A stretch of 37,189 nucleotides of DNA from Neochlamydia sp. AcF84 (GTDB taxonomy: Bacteria > Chlamydiota > Chlamydiia > Chlamydiales > Parachlamydiaceae), in assembly GCF_011087585.1 (NCBI RefSeq), contig NZ_VJOT01000003.1:1-37189 (forward strand). Reading direction: 5' to 3'. Within the stretch, counting starts at the first letter, position 1. Every line of letters begins with the position of its first letter. Under the pieces are notes generated by a model. The model saw only the letters and a list, made by a program, of their open reading frames with translations, was not told where the DNA came from and ran no database searches. The translations under genes and the position numbers were made by a program. Shown here in pieces: positions 1 through 7,328 of the stretch.

Positions 1-143
1 AACAAGAACCCAGATAACAATAAATGAAGGTGTTGATAAAAAATATTAATCAGAAAAAAGATTAGGTTAAATGCCAGTTAATGACAAGTGTCCTTATTTG
101 CGTTGAGAATGTTTTTAACTCTATTAATCAAGGATGCATTATA

Positions 144-593
144 ATGGGATGCTTTTTTTTTAACTTTAATCCTTTTAATGGTATAGATCTGCGCCCTTGG
201 CGCCTCATTACTGAGGCCCCTCCCTCAATAAAAACCATACCAGAAGAATTGATTGTGCATATTTTTTCTTTTCTCTCCCCCAAAGAGCTTGTGAATGCTC
301 AGCAAGTATGTAAACACTGGAAAAGAATAGGAGATGAAGAGACCTTGTGGAAAAGACATCATCAACAGCATTTCAAAGACAAACCCTTACATATTAGCTT
401 TTGTCTAAAAACACCTCGGTCTTTTAGGAATAGTTATCTTTTTTATAGCCGGATGAAATCAAGAAGACGGCAAACTAAGCTAGATATTGCCGCTTTGCGC
501 GCCTCTCCCGCATATAATCCAATTTTTTCCGAGAGGCTGTTATGGATGAATCAAAATCAAAGCTTTAATCATCAAAAGAGCTTAAGGTTGTGA
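144..593 (+). CDS. F-box domain protein, candidate host-directed effector
   Basis: Small protein of about 149 residues. A eukaryotic-type F-box lies near residues 28-72: it starts at IPEELIVHIFSFLSPKEL, continues through the conserved VCKHWKRI stretch and ends in a DEETLWKR helix. F-box domains bind SKP1 of SCF ubiquitin ligases; in amoeba-associated Chlamydiae such proteins are thought to act in the host cell (family knowledge). No substrate-binding repeat follows. The C-terminal 75 residues are basic (MKSRRRQTK) and I do not recognise them. The ATG at 144 is preferred over the upstream in-frame ATG at 81 because AAGGA lies 9 bases before it. No classical signal peptide is visible, so export would need a type III signal that cannot be judged here. 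The gene stands alone on the plus strand, followed by a non-coding region with a palindromic element. F-box call firm; effector role inferred. Confidence 0.8.
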   Translation: MGCFFFNFNPFNGIDLRPWRLITEAPPSIKTIPEELIVHIFSFLSPKELVNAQQVCKHWKRIGDEETLWKRHHQQHFKDKPLHISFCLKTPRSFRNSYLFYSRMKSRRRQTKLDIAALRASPAYNPIFSERLLWMNQNQSFNHQKSLRL

Positions 594-976
594 GGGGAGG
601 CGGGCAAAGAGAACAATGCTGATAAGATAATCTGTATAAATATCAAGAATATCAAGTTTCATTTTTTTCTCCTCTTTTCAAAGGAAAAAATATATCCTTA
701 GAATAATTTATTCAACTCATCTGGTGCGTAAGTAGCTTAAATTTTTCAACAAAAAAGCAAGGGGAGTTCAAGAGGTAAATCAGCTGTAACTTTTTTTGAA
801 AATTTAAATTAAAAACTGGCCTTACGTACAGATGAGTTAGTTAGGCAATTTTGCTCTTTTTTTATTTCTTATAATTGCTTCCTTTCTCAATTAAAAATAG
901 CATCTACTTCACATATTTTTTGACTTTACCTCCCCTAAAATATTAAACTCATTCATTAACTTGAGGTAAAGAACGC
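594..976. other. Intergenic region holding a palindromic element
   Basis: 383 bases without a credible gene. The middle (714-838) is the palindromic element listed separately. The rest is AT-rich. GAGG at 963-966, ten bases before the hydrolase start, is the likely ribosome binding site of the next gene. No RNA gene seen. Confidence 0.5.
714..838. repeat. Palindromic MITE-like element, about 125 bp
   Basis: The left end AACTCATCTGGTGCGTAAG (714-732) is the inverted complement of the right end CTTACGTACAGATGAGTT (821-838), with one indel and one substitution. The inner arms also pair: GCTTAAATTTTTCAA (735-749) against TTGAAAATTTAAATT (796-810 or nearby). Almost the whole element could fold into one long hairpin with a loop around 758-789. 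It encodes nothing. This shape, in AT-rich intergenic DNA, is typical of a MITE or another non-autonomous element. No unambiguous target duplication is visible. Confidence 0.6.
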
Positions 977-2611
977 ATGCATTTAAAAATTTTGACAATT
1001 TTTTTTCTTTTAAGTACTTCATTATGTTGGGCCAAGGATAATTTTGTTGCCGATTTGACAGTTAAAATCCCCATGCGAGATGGTTATGAATTACCAGCCG
1101 ATATTTATTTTCCCGCGGAGGGAAGGGAAAAAAAAGCTCCTTGTATTTTATTAAGATGCCCGGCAGGTCGCAAAGCAATGCCTTGGGTGGGATATACCTC
1201 CCTCACTCATTTTGGCTATGTAGTCGTTATGCAGGATACCCGGAATGCTTTAGATATCAATGGAAAGACGGCTCCTTTTATCACCGATGGCTGGGGAGCT
1301 TTACAAGATGGGTATGATACAGTTGAGTGGTTAGCAAAAAGCCCTTATACAAATGGAAAGATTGGGACCTTAGGTTTTTCAGCCGTAGGTTGCACCCAAC
1401 TGCTGCTAGCACCTTCTGCACCCCCATCTCTTAAATGTCAGTATATTGGAATTGCCGCTGGTAGCTTATATCATCACGCCATTTTTCCAGGTGGACAGCT
1501 ACATAAAAATCAGGTAGAAGGATGGCTAGGATATTATTCTAAAGATACAGGTGTGTTAAGCTTTGTAAGCTCTCAGCCTTTTTATAATGCATTTTGGGAG
1601 GAGTTAGACTCAATCAAGGTGGCACAAAAAGTGAGAGTACCAGGATTTTTATATGGAGGGTGGTATGACACCTTTTTGCAAGGGACCATCGATGCTTTCG
1701 TCTCTCGGCAGAATAATGGAGGAAAAGGTGCTTTAGGAAAGCAGAAACTGCTGATAGGGCCGTGGACTCATTGGTGGCCTATATCCTCCAAGCTAGGTGA
1801 TTTTCCAGTTCCTCCTCAAGGATTTTCTCCTTCTTATGATATGTCTCCTCAACGTTGGTTTGATTATCACCTTAAAGGCATAGAAAATGGTGTAGATCAA
1901 CTGCCTCCCGTTACCTATTACGTTATGGGTCCCTTTGATGGCTCGCCTTCGAAAGGAAATGTATGGAAAACTGCTGAAAATTGGCCTATACCTGCTAAAA
2001 ATAAAGCTTTTTATTTGGGGCAAAAGCATAAATTAATAACCGAGATAACAAAAGAAAAAAGGGGTGTCTATTCCTTTAATGCTGACCCTAAAAATCCTGT
2101 TCCTACAATAGGGGGGCGTAATCTCTTTCTAGATTGTGGCCCTAGAGATCAGCGAACGATTGAAAGTCGTTCCGATGTACTGGTATTTACTACCGAACCC
2201 TTAGAAGAAGACATGGAAGTGACTGGACATTTATTAGCTAAATTATATGTAACTTCCAATGTTTCTGACACCGATTTCGTCGTACGTTTAAGTGATGTTT
2301 ACCCCGATGGGCGTAGCATTTTAATTTCCGATGGAATCCATCGAACAGCCATCCAGTCTTCTCAACTAAAAAGATGGGCTTCTTTGCAAAAGCCTTATGA
2401 AATTGAAATTGATCTAGCTTCTACGAGTATGGTTTTTGCCAAAGGACATCGCATAAGAGTCTCAATTTGCGGTTCAAATTTTCCTCGCTACGAAGTTAAT
2501 CATAACGTGGGCTTATTAGAAGCGACTTCTGGGCGGTGTGCTGTGGCCCGCAATAAAATCTATACAGGCCCTGGTTATCCATCACGACTTATTTTACCGC
2601 TAGTTGAGTAA
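977..2611 (+). CDS. Secreted CocE/NonD family serine hydrolase (peptidase S15-like)
   Basis: 544-residue alpha/beta hydrolase of the cocaine-esterase / X-Pro dipeptidyl-peptidase superfamily. An N-terminal signal peptide (hydrophobic residues 4-18, cleavage probably after CWA) points to export. The family opening MRDGYELPADIYFP lies at about residue 33. The nucleophile elbow is GFSAVG (about residue 135; canonical GxSxxG). The catalytic Asp is likely in GGWYDTFLQG and the His in GPWTHWW (about residue 262). The C-terminal 200 residues fit the jelly-roll domain of this family (a VRLSDVYPDGRS stretch and a GHRIRVSICGSNFPRY stretch). It should hydrolyse an ester or amide bond; the substrate cannot be told. 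Single transcription unit: a non-coding gap lies upstream and a hairpin terminator sits between its stop and the convergent mcsB. Confidence 0.88.
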   Translation: MHLKILTIFFLLSTSLCWAKDNFVADLTVKIPMRDGYELPADIYFPAEGREKKAPCILLRCPAGRKAMPWVGYTSLTHFGYVVVMQDTRNALDINGKTAPFITDGWGALQDGYDTVEWLAKSPYTNGKIGTLGFSAVGCTQLLLAPSAPPSLKCQYIGIAAGSLYHHAIFPGGQLHKNQVEGWLGYYSKDTGVLSFVSSQPFYNAFWEELDSIKVAQKVRVPGFLYGGWYDTFLQGTIDAFVSRQNNGGKGALGKQKLLIGPWTHWWPISSKLGDFPVPPQGFSPSYDMSPQRWFDYHLKGIENGVDQLPPVTYYVMGPFDGSPSKGNVWKTAENWPIPAKNKAFYLGQKHKLITEITKEKRGVYSFNADPKNPVPTIGGRNLFLDCGPRDQRTIESRSDVLVFTTEPLEEDMEVTGHLLAKLYVTSNVSDTDFVVRLSDVYPDGRSILISDGIHRTAIQSSQLKRWASLQKPYEIEIDLASTSMVFAKGHRIRVSICGSNFPRYEVNHNVGLLEATSGRCAVARNKIYTGPGYPSRLILPLVE

Positions 2612-2638
2612 GGTTTGCTTTATTTAATAAGGAAAGAG

Positions 2639-2663
2639 GCTTGCTAATTATAAATTAGCAAGC
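2639..2663. terminator. Hairpin between convergent genes, likely bidirectional terminator
   Basis: Perfect 11-bp stem GCTTGCTAATT / AATTAGCAAGC with a 3-base loop, 28 bases after the hydrolase stop and 17 bases after the mcsB stop on the other strand. T-rich DNA follows on both sides (2671-2680 on plus; CTCTTTCCTTATT on minus), so it could end both transcripts. Confidence 0.65.
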
Positions 2664-2679
2664 TAGGCAAGCTTTATTT

Positions 2680-3753
2680 TTAGACTCTTAGATGAGCTTG
2701 AAGAAGAGCTTTATGGATGAACTCGGCTCTTTTATGGACAATTTCTTCCTGGGGTAGATGGGTTTTCTCATGAAATTCTGCTAGCAAATGAGATCTTCGA
2801 CAATTAAAGAATAGTTGATTGATGGATTGGCGGGAGATGCCTTCTACCCAGCCCATCTCTATTCCTAATTTAAGGAGGCTGATCGCATTCAGGGCTTCAA
2901 TAGCATCAATTTGATAAGAATGCGTTAAAATACCAAAGGCACGGCTGATTTTATCTTTAATATAAGGATTACTACTCGCTCGAATTTGATTTCTGGCCAT
3001 ATTTTCTTCGACAACCATTTTAGTAGCAAAGGCATTTAAATTAGAGATAATCGATTCCTCGGTAACGCCTAAGGTATAATTGTTTTGCACGACTAGCAAA
3101 TCACCAATGATTTCTTGGGGAGAGCCGCGAATACCGGAGCAAGCAATGCTTTCCTCTTTATTTTTTTCTACTATTTCCTCCATTTTTCCTGTATGGACAA
3201 GAGCGGGAAGCTGAAGATAGATAGAAACAAGTAAAGCTGTTCCGCAGCTACCTATATCTGCAGTAAGAAAGCCATATTTAGCATTATAAGCAAAAGAAAT
3301 GTTATGGCCAATAGTGGTTTCAATTTTTAAAAGTTTATTCCAAGCCTTCTCTAGTTCGCCTTTACATTCGATAAGTTGCAAGTGGAGATGATTGCGAATA
3401 TTAAAAGAAGCTAAAAATTGTCCTGAAGCGTCAATGATAAAAGCTTCTCCTGAATGAGCCTGGATGAAATTATCATTAGACCAGAAATGTTCTCCTAGAA
3501 ATTCTTTCTCAAAAGGTTCCATTTCTTCTGCCCGAATAAGAGTAGCTTTCTCAAGTAGATCTAAAGAGAGGATTTCTTTGCTTAAAACTGAAACCACCTG
3601 CTTACGTCGCTCTGTACTAAGTTTACCCGGGAAATTGAATTTTTCAAGGTTTCGATGTAGATGAAGAATGGAAGCTAGCCAAATATCATTATCATTGTCT
3701 TGCCAAAGTTTTTTCTGGTTAATAATAACATTAGATTTATCATTGGGGGCCAT
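2680..3753 (-). CDS. mcsB: McsB-like protein-arginine kinase (phosphagen kinase fold) with altered active-site motifs
   Basis: About 357 residues, the usual McsB length, directly after mcsA. The order mcsA-mcsB downstream of frr matches Chlamydia. Family landmarks: WLASILHLHRNLEKFNFPG (where McsB has its SxRxRxARN region), FLTADIGSCGTALLVSIYL followed by LPALV (nucleotide-binding region), and IRGSPQEIIGDLLVVQNN then TLGVTEE (C-terminal ATP-grasp region). McsB phosphorylates arginines to mark proteins for ClpCP in Firmicutes. Here the NEEDH catalytic loop of Bacillus McsB appears as NIRNH, and the TACPTNLGTG stretch as TADIGSCGTA, so catalysis may be changed or lost (inference from remembered motifs). 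The ATG at 3753 has GGAG 7 bases upstream and overlaps the mcsA stop; an ATG at 3768 is possible but lacks this signal. Confidence 0.85.
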   Translation of the reverse strand: MAPNDKSNVIINQKKLWQDNDNDIWLASILHLHRNLEKFNFPGKLSTERRKQVVSVLSKEILSLDLLEKATLIRAEEMEPFEKEFLGEHFWSNDNFIQAHSGEAFIIDASGQFLASFNIRNHLHLQLIECKGELEKAWNKLLKIETTIGHNISFAYNAKYGFLTADIGSCGTALLVSIYLQLPALVHTGKMEEIVEKNKEESIACSGIRGSPQEIIGDLLVVQNNYTLGVTEESIISNLNAFATKMVVEENMARNQIRASSNPYIKDKISRAFGILTHSYQIDAIEALNAISLLKLGIEMGWVEGISRQSINQLFFNCRRSHLLAEFHEKTHLPQEEIVHKRAEFIHKALLQAHLRV

Positions 3754-4300
3754 TGCTTTTCTCCACATTTTCTTCTGTCAAAGCTCTAATTTGATCACGT
3801 AGCCATGCAGCTTGTTCATAGTCTTCTCTTTTTAGAGTCTCATTGAGGGCTTCGTTAAGAGCTAGTAGACGCAAGGAGGGGCTGATTTCTCTAACCTCAC
3901 CTGGGCTGCGCCCAATATGGAGTGGAAAAATTTTTTTATTAGCTTTTACGCGAGGAGGAACTTTATCAAGAATGAGGAGTTCTTGTAAGATAATGTCATC
4001 AAAAACCTCGTAGCAGTTGCTACATCCTAAAGAGGCCCCTACCCGTAATGCTTCTAAAGAGGTATTACATTCTCCACAAGCCAAGCTGGTTTCTCCCACC
4101 ATATGGCCCATCTCTTTTTCACTTGTTTGGCCATGTAGCTTACGTCGCAAGATAGGGCAGTCTGAACACATGCCCGTTTGCGAGATGTTATTTCCTATGA
4201 GCTCCGTATACCAAATGGCGATAGGTTTCTTGCATTCTGTGCATTCAATGGGTCGTTCAGGAACTTGCTCTTCAAAAAATTCAAAGGCTTTTTTAACCAT
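3740..4300 (-). CDS. mcsA: McsA-like zinc-ribbon/UVR-motif activator of McsB
   Basis: About 187 residues. Four CxxC pairs form two zinc ribbons: CTEC and CSDC in the first 50 residues, CGEC and CSNC further on. A C-terminal UVR motif follows (about residues 148-180: LNEALNETLKREDYEQAAWL then RDQIRAL), as in UvrB/UvrC/ClpC/McsA. In Firmicutes McsA binds and activates the arginine kinase McsB; overlap with mcsB by 14 bases implies translational coupling. The open frame runs 58 codons further upstream, but that part has no family resemblance, and the Met of MVKKAFEFFEEQ at 4300 begins the conserved part, so the shorter start is used. It lies downstream of the tRNA pair, across a 560-base gap. 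Confidence 0.85.
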   Translation of the reverse strand: MVKKAFEFFEEQVPERPIECTECKKPIAIWYTELIGNNISQTGMCSDCPILRRKLHGQTSEKEMGHMVGETSLACGECNTSLEALRVGASLGCSNCYEVFDDIILQELLILDKVPPRVKANKKIFPLHIGRSPGEVREISPSLRLLALNEALNETLKREDYEQAAWLRDQIRALTEENVEKSNGPQ

Positions 4301-4862
4301 AGTCGATCTTTTGATAGATGTTATATATTTACACCTACTATAGAAAATGTGAGCAAAAAAGTATAAATTTATTTTCGTAGGGAGAGTTTTTTTTTGCTTA
4401 TTTGGCTTTGGCGTCAATGAGCAGTTTTTTTTCTCTAGCTGGCAGGATTTTAGTAGAGGCTTAAAGCTTAGCATTAGCTTGCGAAAAGCTTAAAGTTTAT
4501 CTATTCATTTATAAAAAGCTAATTTTTCTCTGATTTTTATAAGGCTAAGAGCATAAACTTATTTTAGTATCCTCTTCCTTTAAGTTTAATCAATTGCTAG
4601 GATGAGGACGTTTAATGAATGCATAAAAGGTAGGTGGATAGGGAATTTAATTAGATCAATATAAAAGGGAAAAATGAAAAAGCAGATGCTTTGTAAGCTT
4701 AAAGGGCTTATTTAAAAGGTAAAGGATTTCTAACGAAAAAATAATCGGCTGGGCTTACTGGCAATGGGCTTGATAAATGCTTAACTTAAACTAGCATGAG
4801 TAGAAAAATAAAAGCAATTCAAGGGATGAGATGGAAAGCAAAGTAGAAATTGCTTAAAAGCT
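4301..4862. other. Intergenic region between tRNA-Lys and mcsA
   Basis: No convincing gene. The mcsA frame stays open to 4474 but is probably non-coding there. A putative tRNA terminator sits at 4803-4855. Any mcsA promoter must lie here, but no clear -35/-10 pair was chosen. Confidence 0.4.
4803..4855 (-). terminator. Possible terminator of the tRNA transcript
   Basis: On the minus strand, AAGCAATT (4855-4848) can pair with AATTGCTT (4819-4812), followed at once by TTATTTTTC. The 28-base loop is long, so this is tentative. It sits 8 bases after the tRNA-Lys 3' end. Confidence 0.38.
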
Positions 4863-4935
4863 TGAGACTTGATGGACTCGAACCATCGACCCTCTCATTA
4901 AAAGTGAGATGCTCTACCGACTGAGCTAAAGTCTC
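4863..4935 (-). tRNA. trnK: tRNA-Lys (anticodon UUU)
   Basis: Full cloverleaf on the minus strand: acceptor GAGACTT / AAGTCTC, D arm with GCTC...GAGC, anticodon stem TCTCA / TGAGA around loop CTTTTAA (anticodon TTT), T arm GATGG-TTCGAGT-CCATC. Discriminator base A. The 3' CCA is not encoded. It lies 7 bases downstream of tRNA-Glu and is probably cotranscribed with it. Confidence 0.96.
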
Positions 4936-4942
4936 GTGCAAT

Positions 4943-5017
4943 TGACCCCAAGGGGATTCGAACCCCTGTTATCGGAATGAAAATCCGGTGTCCTAGGCCA
5001 GGCTAGACGATGGGGCC
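4943..5017 (-). tRNA. trnE: tRNA-Glu (anticodon UUC)
   Basis: Cloverleaf on the minus strand: acceptor GGCCCCA / TGGGGTC with one G-U pair, anticodon loop TTTTCAT (anticodon TTC), T arm AGGGG-TTCGAAT-CCCCT, discriminator A. CCA not encoded. The outermost anticodon-stem pair looks like a C-A mismatch (27-43), the other four pair. First of the two-tRNA unit, downstream of frr. In bacteria this tRNA also feeds haem synthesis through glutamyl-tRNA reductase (general knowledge). Confidence 0.95.
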
Positions 5018-5025
5018 TGACTGGC

Positions 5026-5054
5026 ACCTTATAAGGTTGAAAAACTTATAAGGT
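5026..5054. repeat. Twin palindromic box CTTATAAGG upstream of the tRNA genes
   Basis: ACCTTATAAGGT (5026-5037) is a perfect 12-bp palindrome. A second copy of its core, CTTATAAGGT, lies at 5045-5054. The two copies can also form a 10-bp stem with a 9-base loop, followed by a T-run on the plus strand, where no gene precedes it. It ends 9 bases upstream of tRNA-Glu. It may hold the tRNA -10 box (TATAAG), an operator pair, or an RNA stem between frr and the tRNAs. Confidence 0.5.
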
Positions 5055-5119
5055 ATTTTTTCTTCAAGTTTCCTTAAAGAGGCCTAATGTTACAGGATTT
5101 TGACTTTTATAAGCAATAA

Positions 5120-5671
5120 CTAAATGGTGATAATTTCTTTTTCTTTTTTTTCTGCTAGCTCGTCAGCTTCTTTGCAAAACTTATCGGTCAACTCTTGAAC
5201 ATTTTTCTCATTCCTTTTCAGCCCATCTTCAGTAAGCTCACCAGCTATTTTTTGTTTTTTGGCAGCTTCATTAAACTCGCGGCGTATATTACGGATGCTA
5301 ATTTTTGCTTCTTCTTTCTTTTTATGGCATTGCTTAACCATTTCTTTGCGCATATTTTCATCCATAGGAGGAATCTTAATGCGTATAGAATTAGCATCCA
5401 CAATAGGCATGAAGCCTAAATTAGCTTTTTCAATGGATTTGCCAATCGCATTTGTTGTAGAAGGATCAAAAGGGGTAATTAAAAGCGTGCGCGCTTCAGG
5501 GGCAGTCACATTAGCAACTTCTTTGATACGCATGCTAGAGCCATAAATTTCTACAAAAATGCTATCTAACATACCAGCATTGGCACGATTAGTGCGTAGA
5601 GATTTTAAATCATTTTTCAAATGTTCAATTGCCACTAACATCTTGGATTTCGCTTGTTCAAGAATATTCAT
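5120..5671 (-). CDS. frr: Ribosome recycling factor
   Basis: 183 residues, the usual length. RRF signatures: [20 protein letters not shown] (about residues 25-44), [20 protein letters not shown] (about 68-87), [20 protein letters not shown] (about 97-116) and the [13 protein letters not shown] helix. With EF-G it splits post-termination ribosomes. GGAG lies 9 bases before the ATG. It follows pyrH by about 50 bases in the same direction, as in most bacteria, and precedes the tRNA pair. Confidence 0.97.
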   Translation of the reverse strand: MNILEQAKSKMLVAIEHLKNDLKSLRTNRANAGMLDSIFVEIYGSSMRIKEVANVTAPEARTLLITPFDPSTTNAIGKSIEKANLGFMPIVDANSIRIKIPPMDENMRKEMVKQCHKKKEEAKISIRNIRREFNEAAKKQKIAGELTEDGLKRNEKNVQELTDKFCKEADELAEKKEKEIITI

Positions 5672-5720
5672 TATACAACTCCATTTTCCTAAATTCAGGC
5701 TGTCTATTAAGATACTTTTC

Positions 5721-6443
5721 TTAACTAATTAATGTTCCGTCTTCCGTTTTCGATAATATTTGTTTTAAAGATTCTTTTCCAAGAGCTTCCATGCTAAACA
5801 CAAAAATAGGAAGCTGATTATTCATGCAAAGAGCGATGGAAGTTGTATCCATAACCTCTAGCTTTTCTGTAAGATATTGGGAGTAAGATAAAGTCCTATA
5901 TTTTTGTGCTTGAGGGAATTTCAAAGGATCTTGCGTATAGACACCCTTGACTTTGGTAGCCTTAAGCAAAACATCAGCTTGTATTTCGCAAGCACGTAAG
6001 GCAGCAGCGCTGTCCGTAGTGAAATAAGGATTACCGGTGCCACCTACGAAAAGGACAATATGGCCAGCAGCAAGGTAATCGTTAGTGCGGTTCCAGTTAT
6101 AGCTTTCAGCCACTTTAGGACATTCCAGGGCGCTTATTAGCTTAGTTGTACAGCCGATAGAAGTTAACGCTTGCTGTAGGGCTATACCATTCATAAGGGT
6201 AGCTAGCATACCCATTTGATCTGCCGCAGAGCGAGGGATTTTTGAGCCTTTTAATTGAATGGCTCGAAAAATATTTCCTCCTCCAATGACCAAAGCTAAT
6301 TCGAAACCCTCTTGCTTTATATCTTTTAGCGATATAGCTAGCTGCTCCGCAGTCGGAAAATGGACGCCAAAAGGTTGCTCCCCTAGAAGGGTTTCTCCAG
6401 AAAGTTTTAACAAGATTCGCTTAGCGTTAGATAGATTTGTCAT
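5721..6443 (-). CDS. pyrH: Uridylate (UMP) kinase
   Basis: About 240 residues of the amino-acid-kinase fold. It shows [19 protein letters not shown] at the N-terminus, the glycine-rich [10 protein letters not shown], the [19 protein letters not shown] helix and the [20 protein letters not shown] region followed by DPLKFPQA, all typical of bacterial UMP kinase (UMP + ATP to UDP + ADP). ATG at 6443 has AGGA about 11 bases upstream; an in-frame ATG at 6455 (adding MKKT) sits too close to that site but cannot be excluded. In Chlamydia, rpsB and tsf precede pyrH; here 390 non-coding bases precede it instead, so the block is split. Confidence 0.96.
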   Translation of the reverse strand: MTNLSNAKRILLKLSGETLLGEQPFGVHFPTAEQLAISLKDIKQEGFELALVIGGGNIFRAIQLKGSKIPRSAADQMGMLATLMNGIALQQALTSIGCTTKLISALECPKVAESYNWNRTNDYLAAGHIVLFVGGTGNPYFTTDSAAALRACEIQADVLLKATKVKGVYTQDPLKFPQAQKYRTLSYSQYLTEKLEVMDTTSIALCMNNQLPIFVFSMEALGKESLKQILSKTEDGTLIS

Positions 6444-6455
6444 CGTTTTTTTCAT

Positions 6456-6845
6456 CCTACAAAAAGGTATAGATTAAATAAAAAATACATTCTAGAAAAC
6501 CTTAATTGCTACTTACCTTAAAATAGCATTTAGGGTTGGTGCCATTAAAGCTAGCTTGCAGTTTTCCTTCCAGCGACGCATTGAAAGTTTACTTCAAGTG
6601 ATTATAGCCTATTTAAGGCGCTACTCTCAAGCTAGTTTAGGTTAGGCAGGGAATGAAAAGGATAAAAAGCTTAAAATATACTTAAGAAGTAATACGCTCT
6701 CGAGTAACTCTTTATGTCATCATATACTTAGTAAAAAGCTTGTTTTTACGGGTAAGGCCAGCTTGGAAAAAGGTTAATTTCTTTTTTGGTTATGTAGATG
6801 TAGTTTCTTTAAAAGGTGTAATTGAGGATCTTAATCGATAAGAAA
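6456..6845. other. Intergenic region with a dispersed repeat
   Basis: 390 bases between pyrH and a small secreted-protein gene, both on the minus strand. It contains copy A of a dispersed repeat (6691-6817). The pyrH promoter should lie in 6456-6690, but no strong -35/-10 pair stands out. No RNA gene seen. Confidence 0.4.
6691..6817. repeat. Dispersed non-coding repeat, copy A
   Basis: About 127 bases that match 13852-13979 in inverted orientation, with roughly 16 differences by eye (about 87 percent identity), including a 34-base perfectly shared core (6765-6798 here, 13871-13904 there). Neither copy is coding. Both sit just past gene 3' ends. Likely a small non-autonomous mobile element or a structural repeat; no terminal inverted repeat is obvious. 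Confidence 0.75.
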
Positions 6846-7319
6846 TTAAGATTGCTGGGAAGGAGTGGTAGGGTAGCTCTCATAGATTTTGATATGCATA
6901 ATTTTCCAATCGCCTTCTCGGTTTGCTAGGTGAAATTCAAGATAGAATTTCTGATAGGTTGACGAGCCTTTTAACAAGATTTGGTAAGTAGCTTGATCTT
7001 TGGCTACATTAGTAAACGAAACATTCTTTCTGGTGAGTTGAGTAGTTAAAACCTTTCCATAAAGATCCTGGATGAAAAGGTGAAAATATTTGAAAGAAGA
7101 AGCTTGTTGAAACTCTTTACTTGTACTAAGAAAATAAGCATCATTAATATTTCTTTGTTGAATGCGTTCTAGAAATAGGTGTACAGCTTGGACTACCGCT
7201 AATTCCTCTTGCTCCGTGGGAGGATGTAAAGATAAACGTTCTTCAAAAAAATCTATAACAGACTCTTCAGCAGCTAACGATAAAGACAGAGTGGTAAATA
7301 AAATAAACAAATATTTCAA
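6846..7319 (-). CDS. Small secreted protein of unrecognised family, possibly NTF2-like
   Basis: 157 residues with a clear signal peptide (KYLFILFTTLSLSLAAEES; cleavage near residue 17). The rest has an opening helix (VVQAVHLFLERIQQRNINDA), then alternating strands ending in GDWKIMHIKIYES, reminiscent of NTF2-like/DUF4864-type accessory folds, which also end in a W-K-I strand. That is shape resemblance only. The start codon is TTG, with AAGAG 6-7 bases before it; no in-frame ATG lies nearby. It follows the TPR membrane gene by 9 bases, so the two are probably one operon. Periplasmic or outer-membrane location inferred. Confidence 0.7.
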   Translation of the reverse strand: MKYLFILFTTLSLSLAAEESVIDFFEERLSLHPPTEQEELAVVQAVHLFLERIQQRNINDAYFLSTSKEFQQASSFKYFHLFIQDLYGKVLTTQLTRKNVSFTNVAKDQATYQILLKGSSTYQKFYLEFHLANREGDWKIMHIKIYESYPTTPSQQS

Positions 7320-7328
7320 TGGATGCTC

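Noticed and set aside
4017-4366. Two plus-strand frames opposite mcsA
   Set aside because: Antisense to the zinc-ribbon coding region; no independent support.
4301-4474. Upstream extension of mcsA (58 extra codons)
   Set aside because: No family resemblance, low-complexity Lys/Leu-rich content, and a good conserved start at 4300.
5195-5546. Plus-strand open frames inside frr
   Set aside because: Antisense shadows of a certain gene; no ribosome site or family resemblance.
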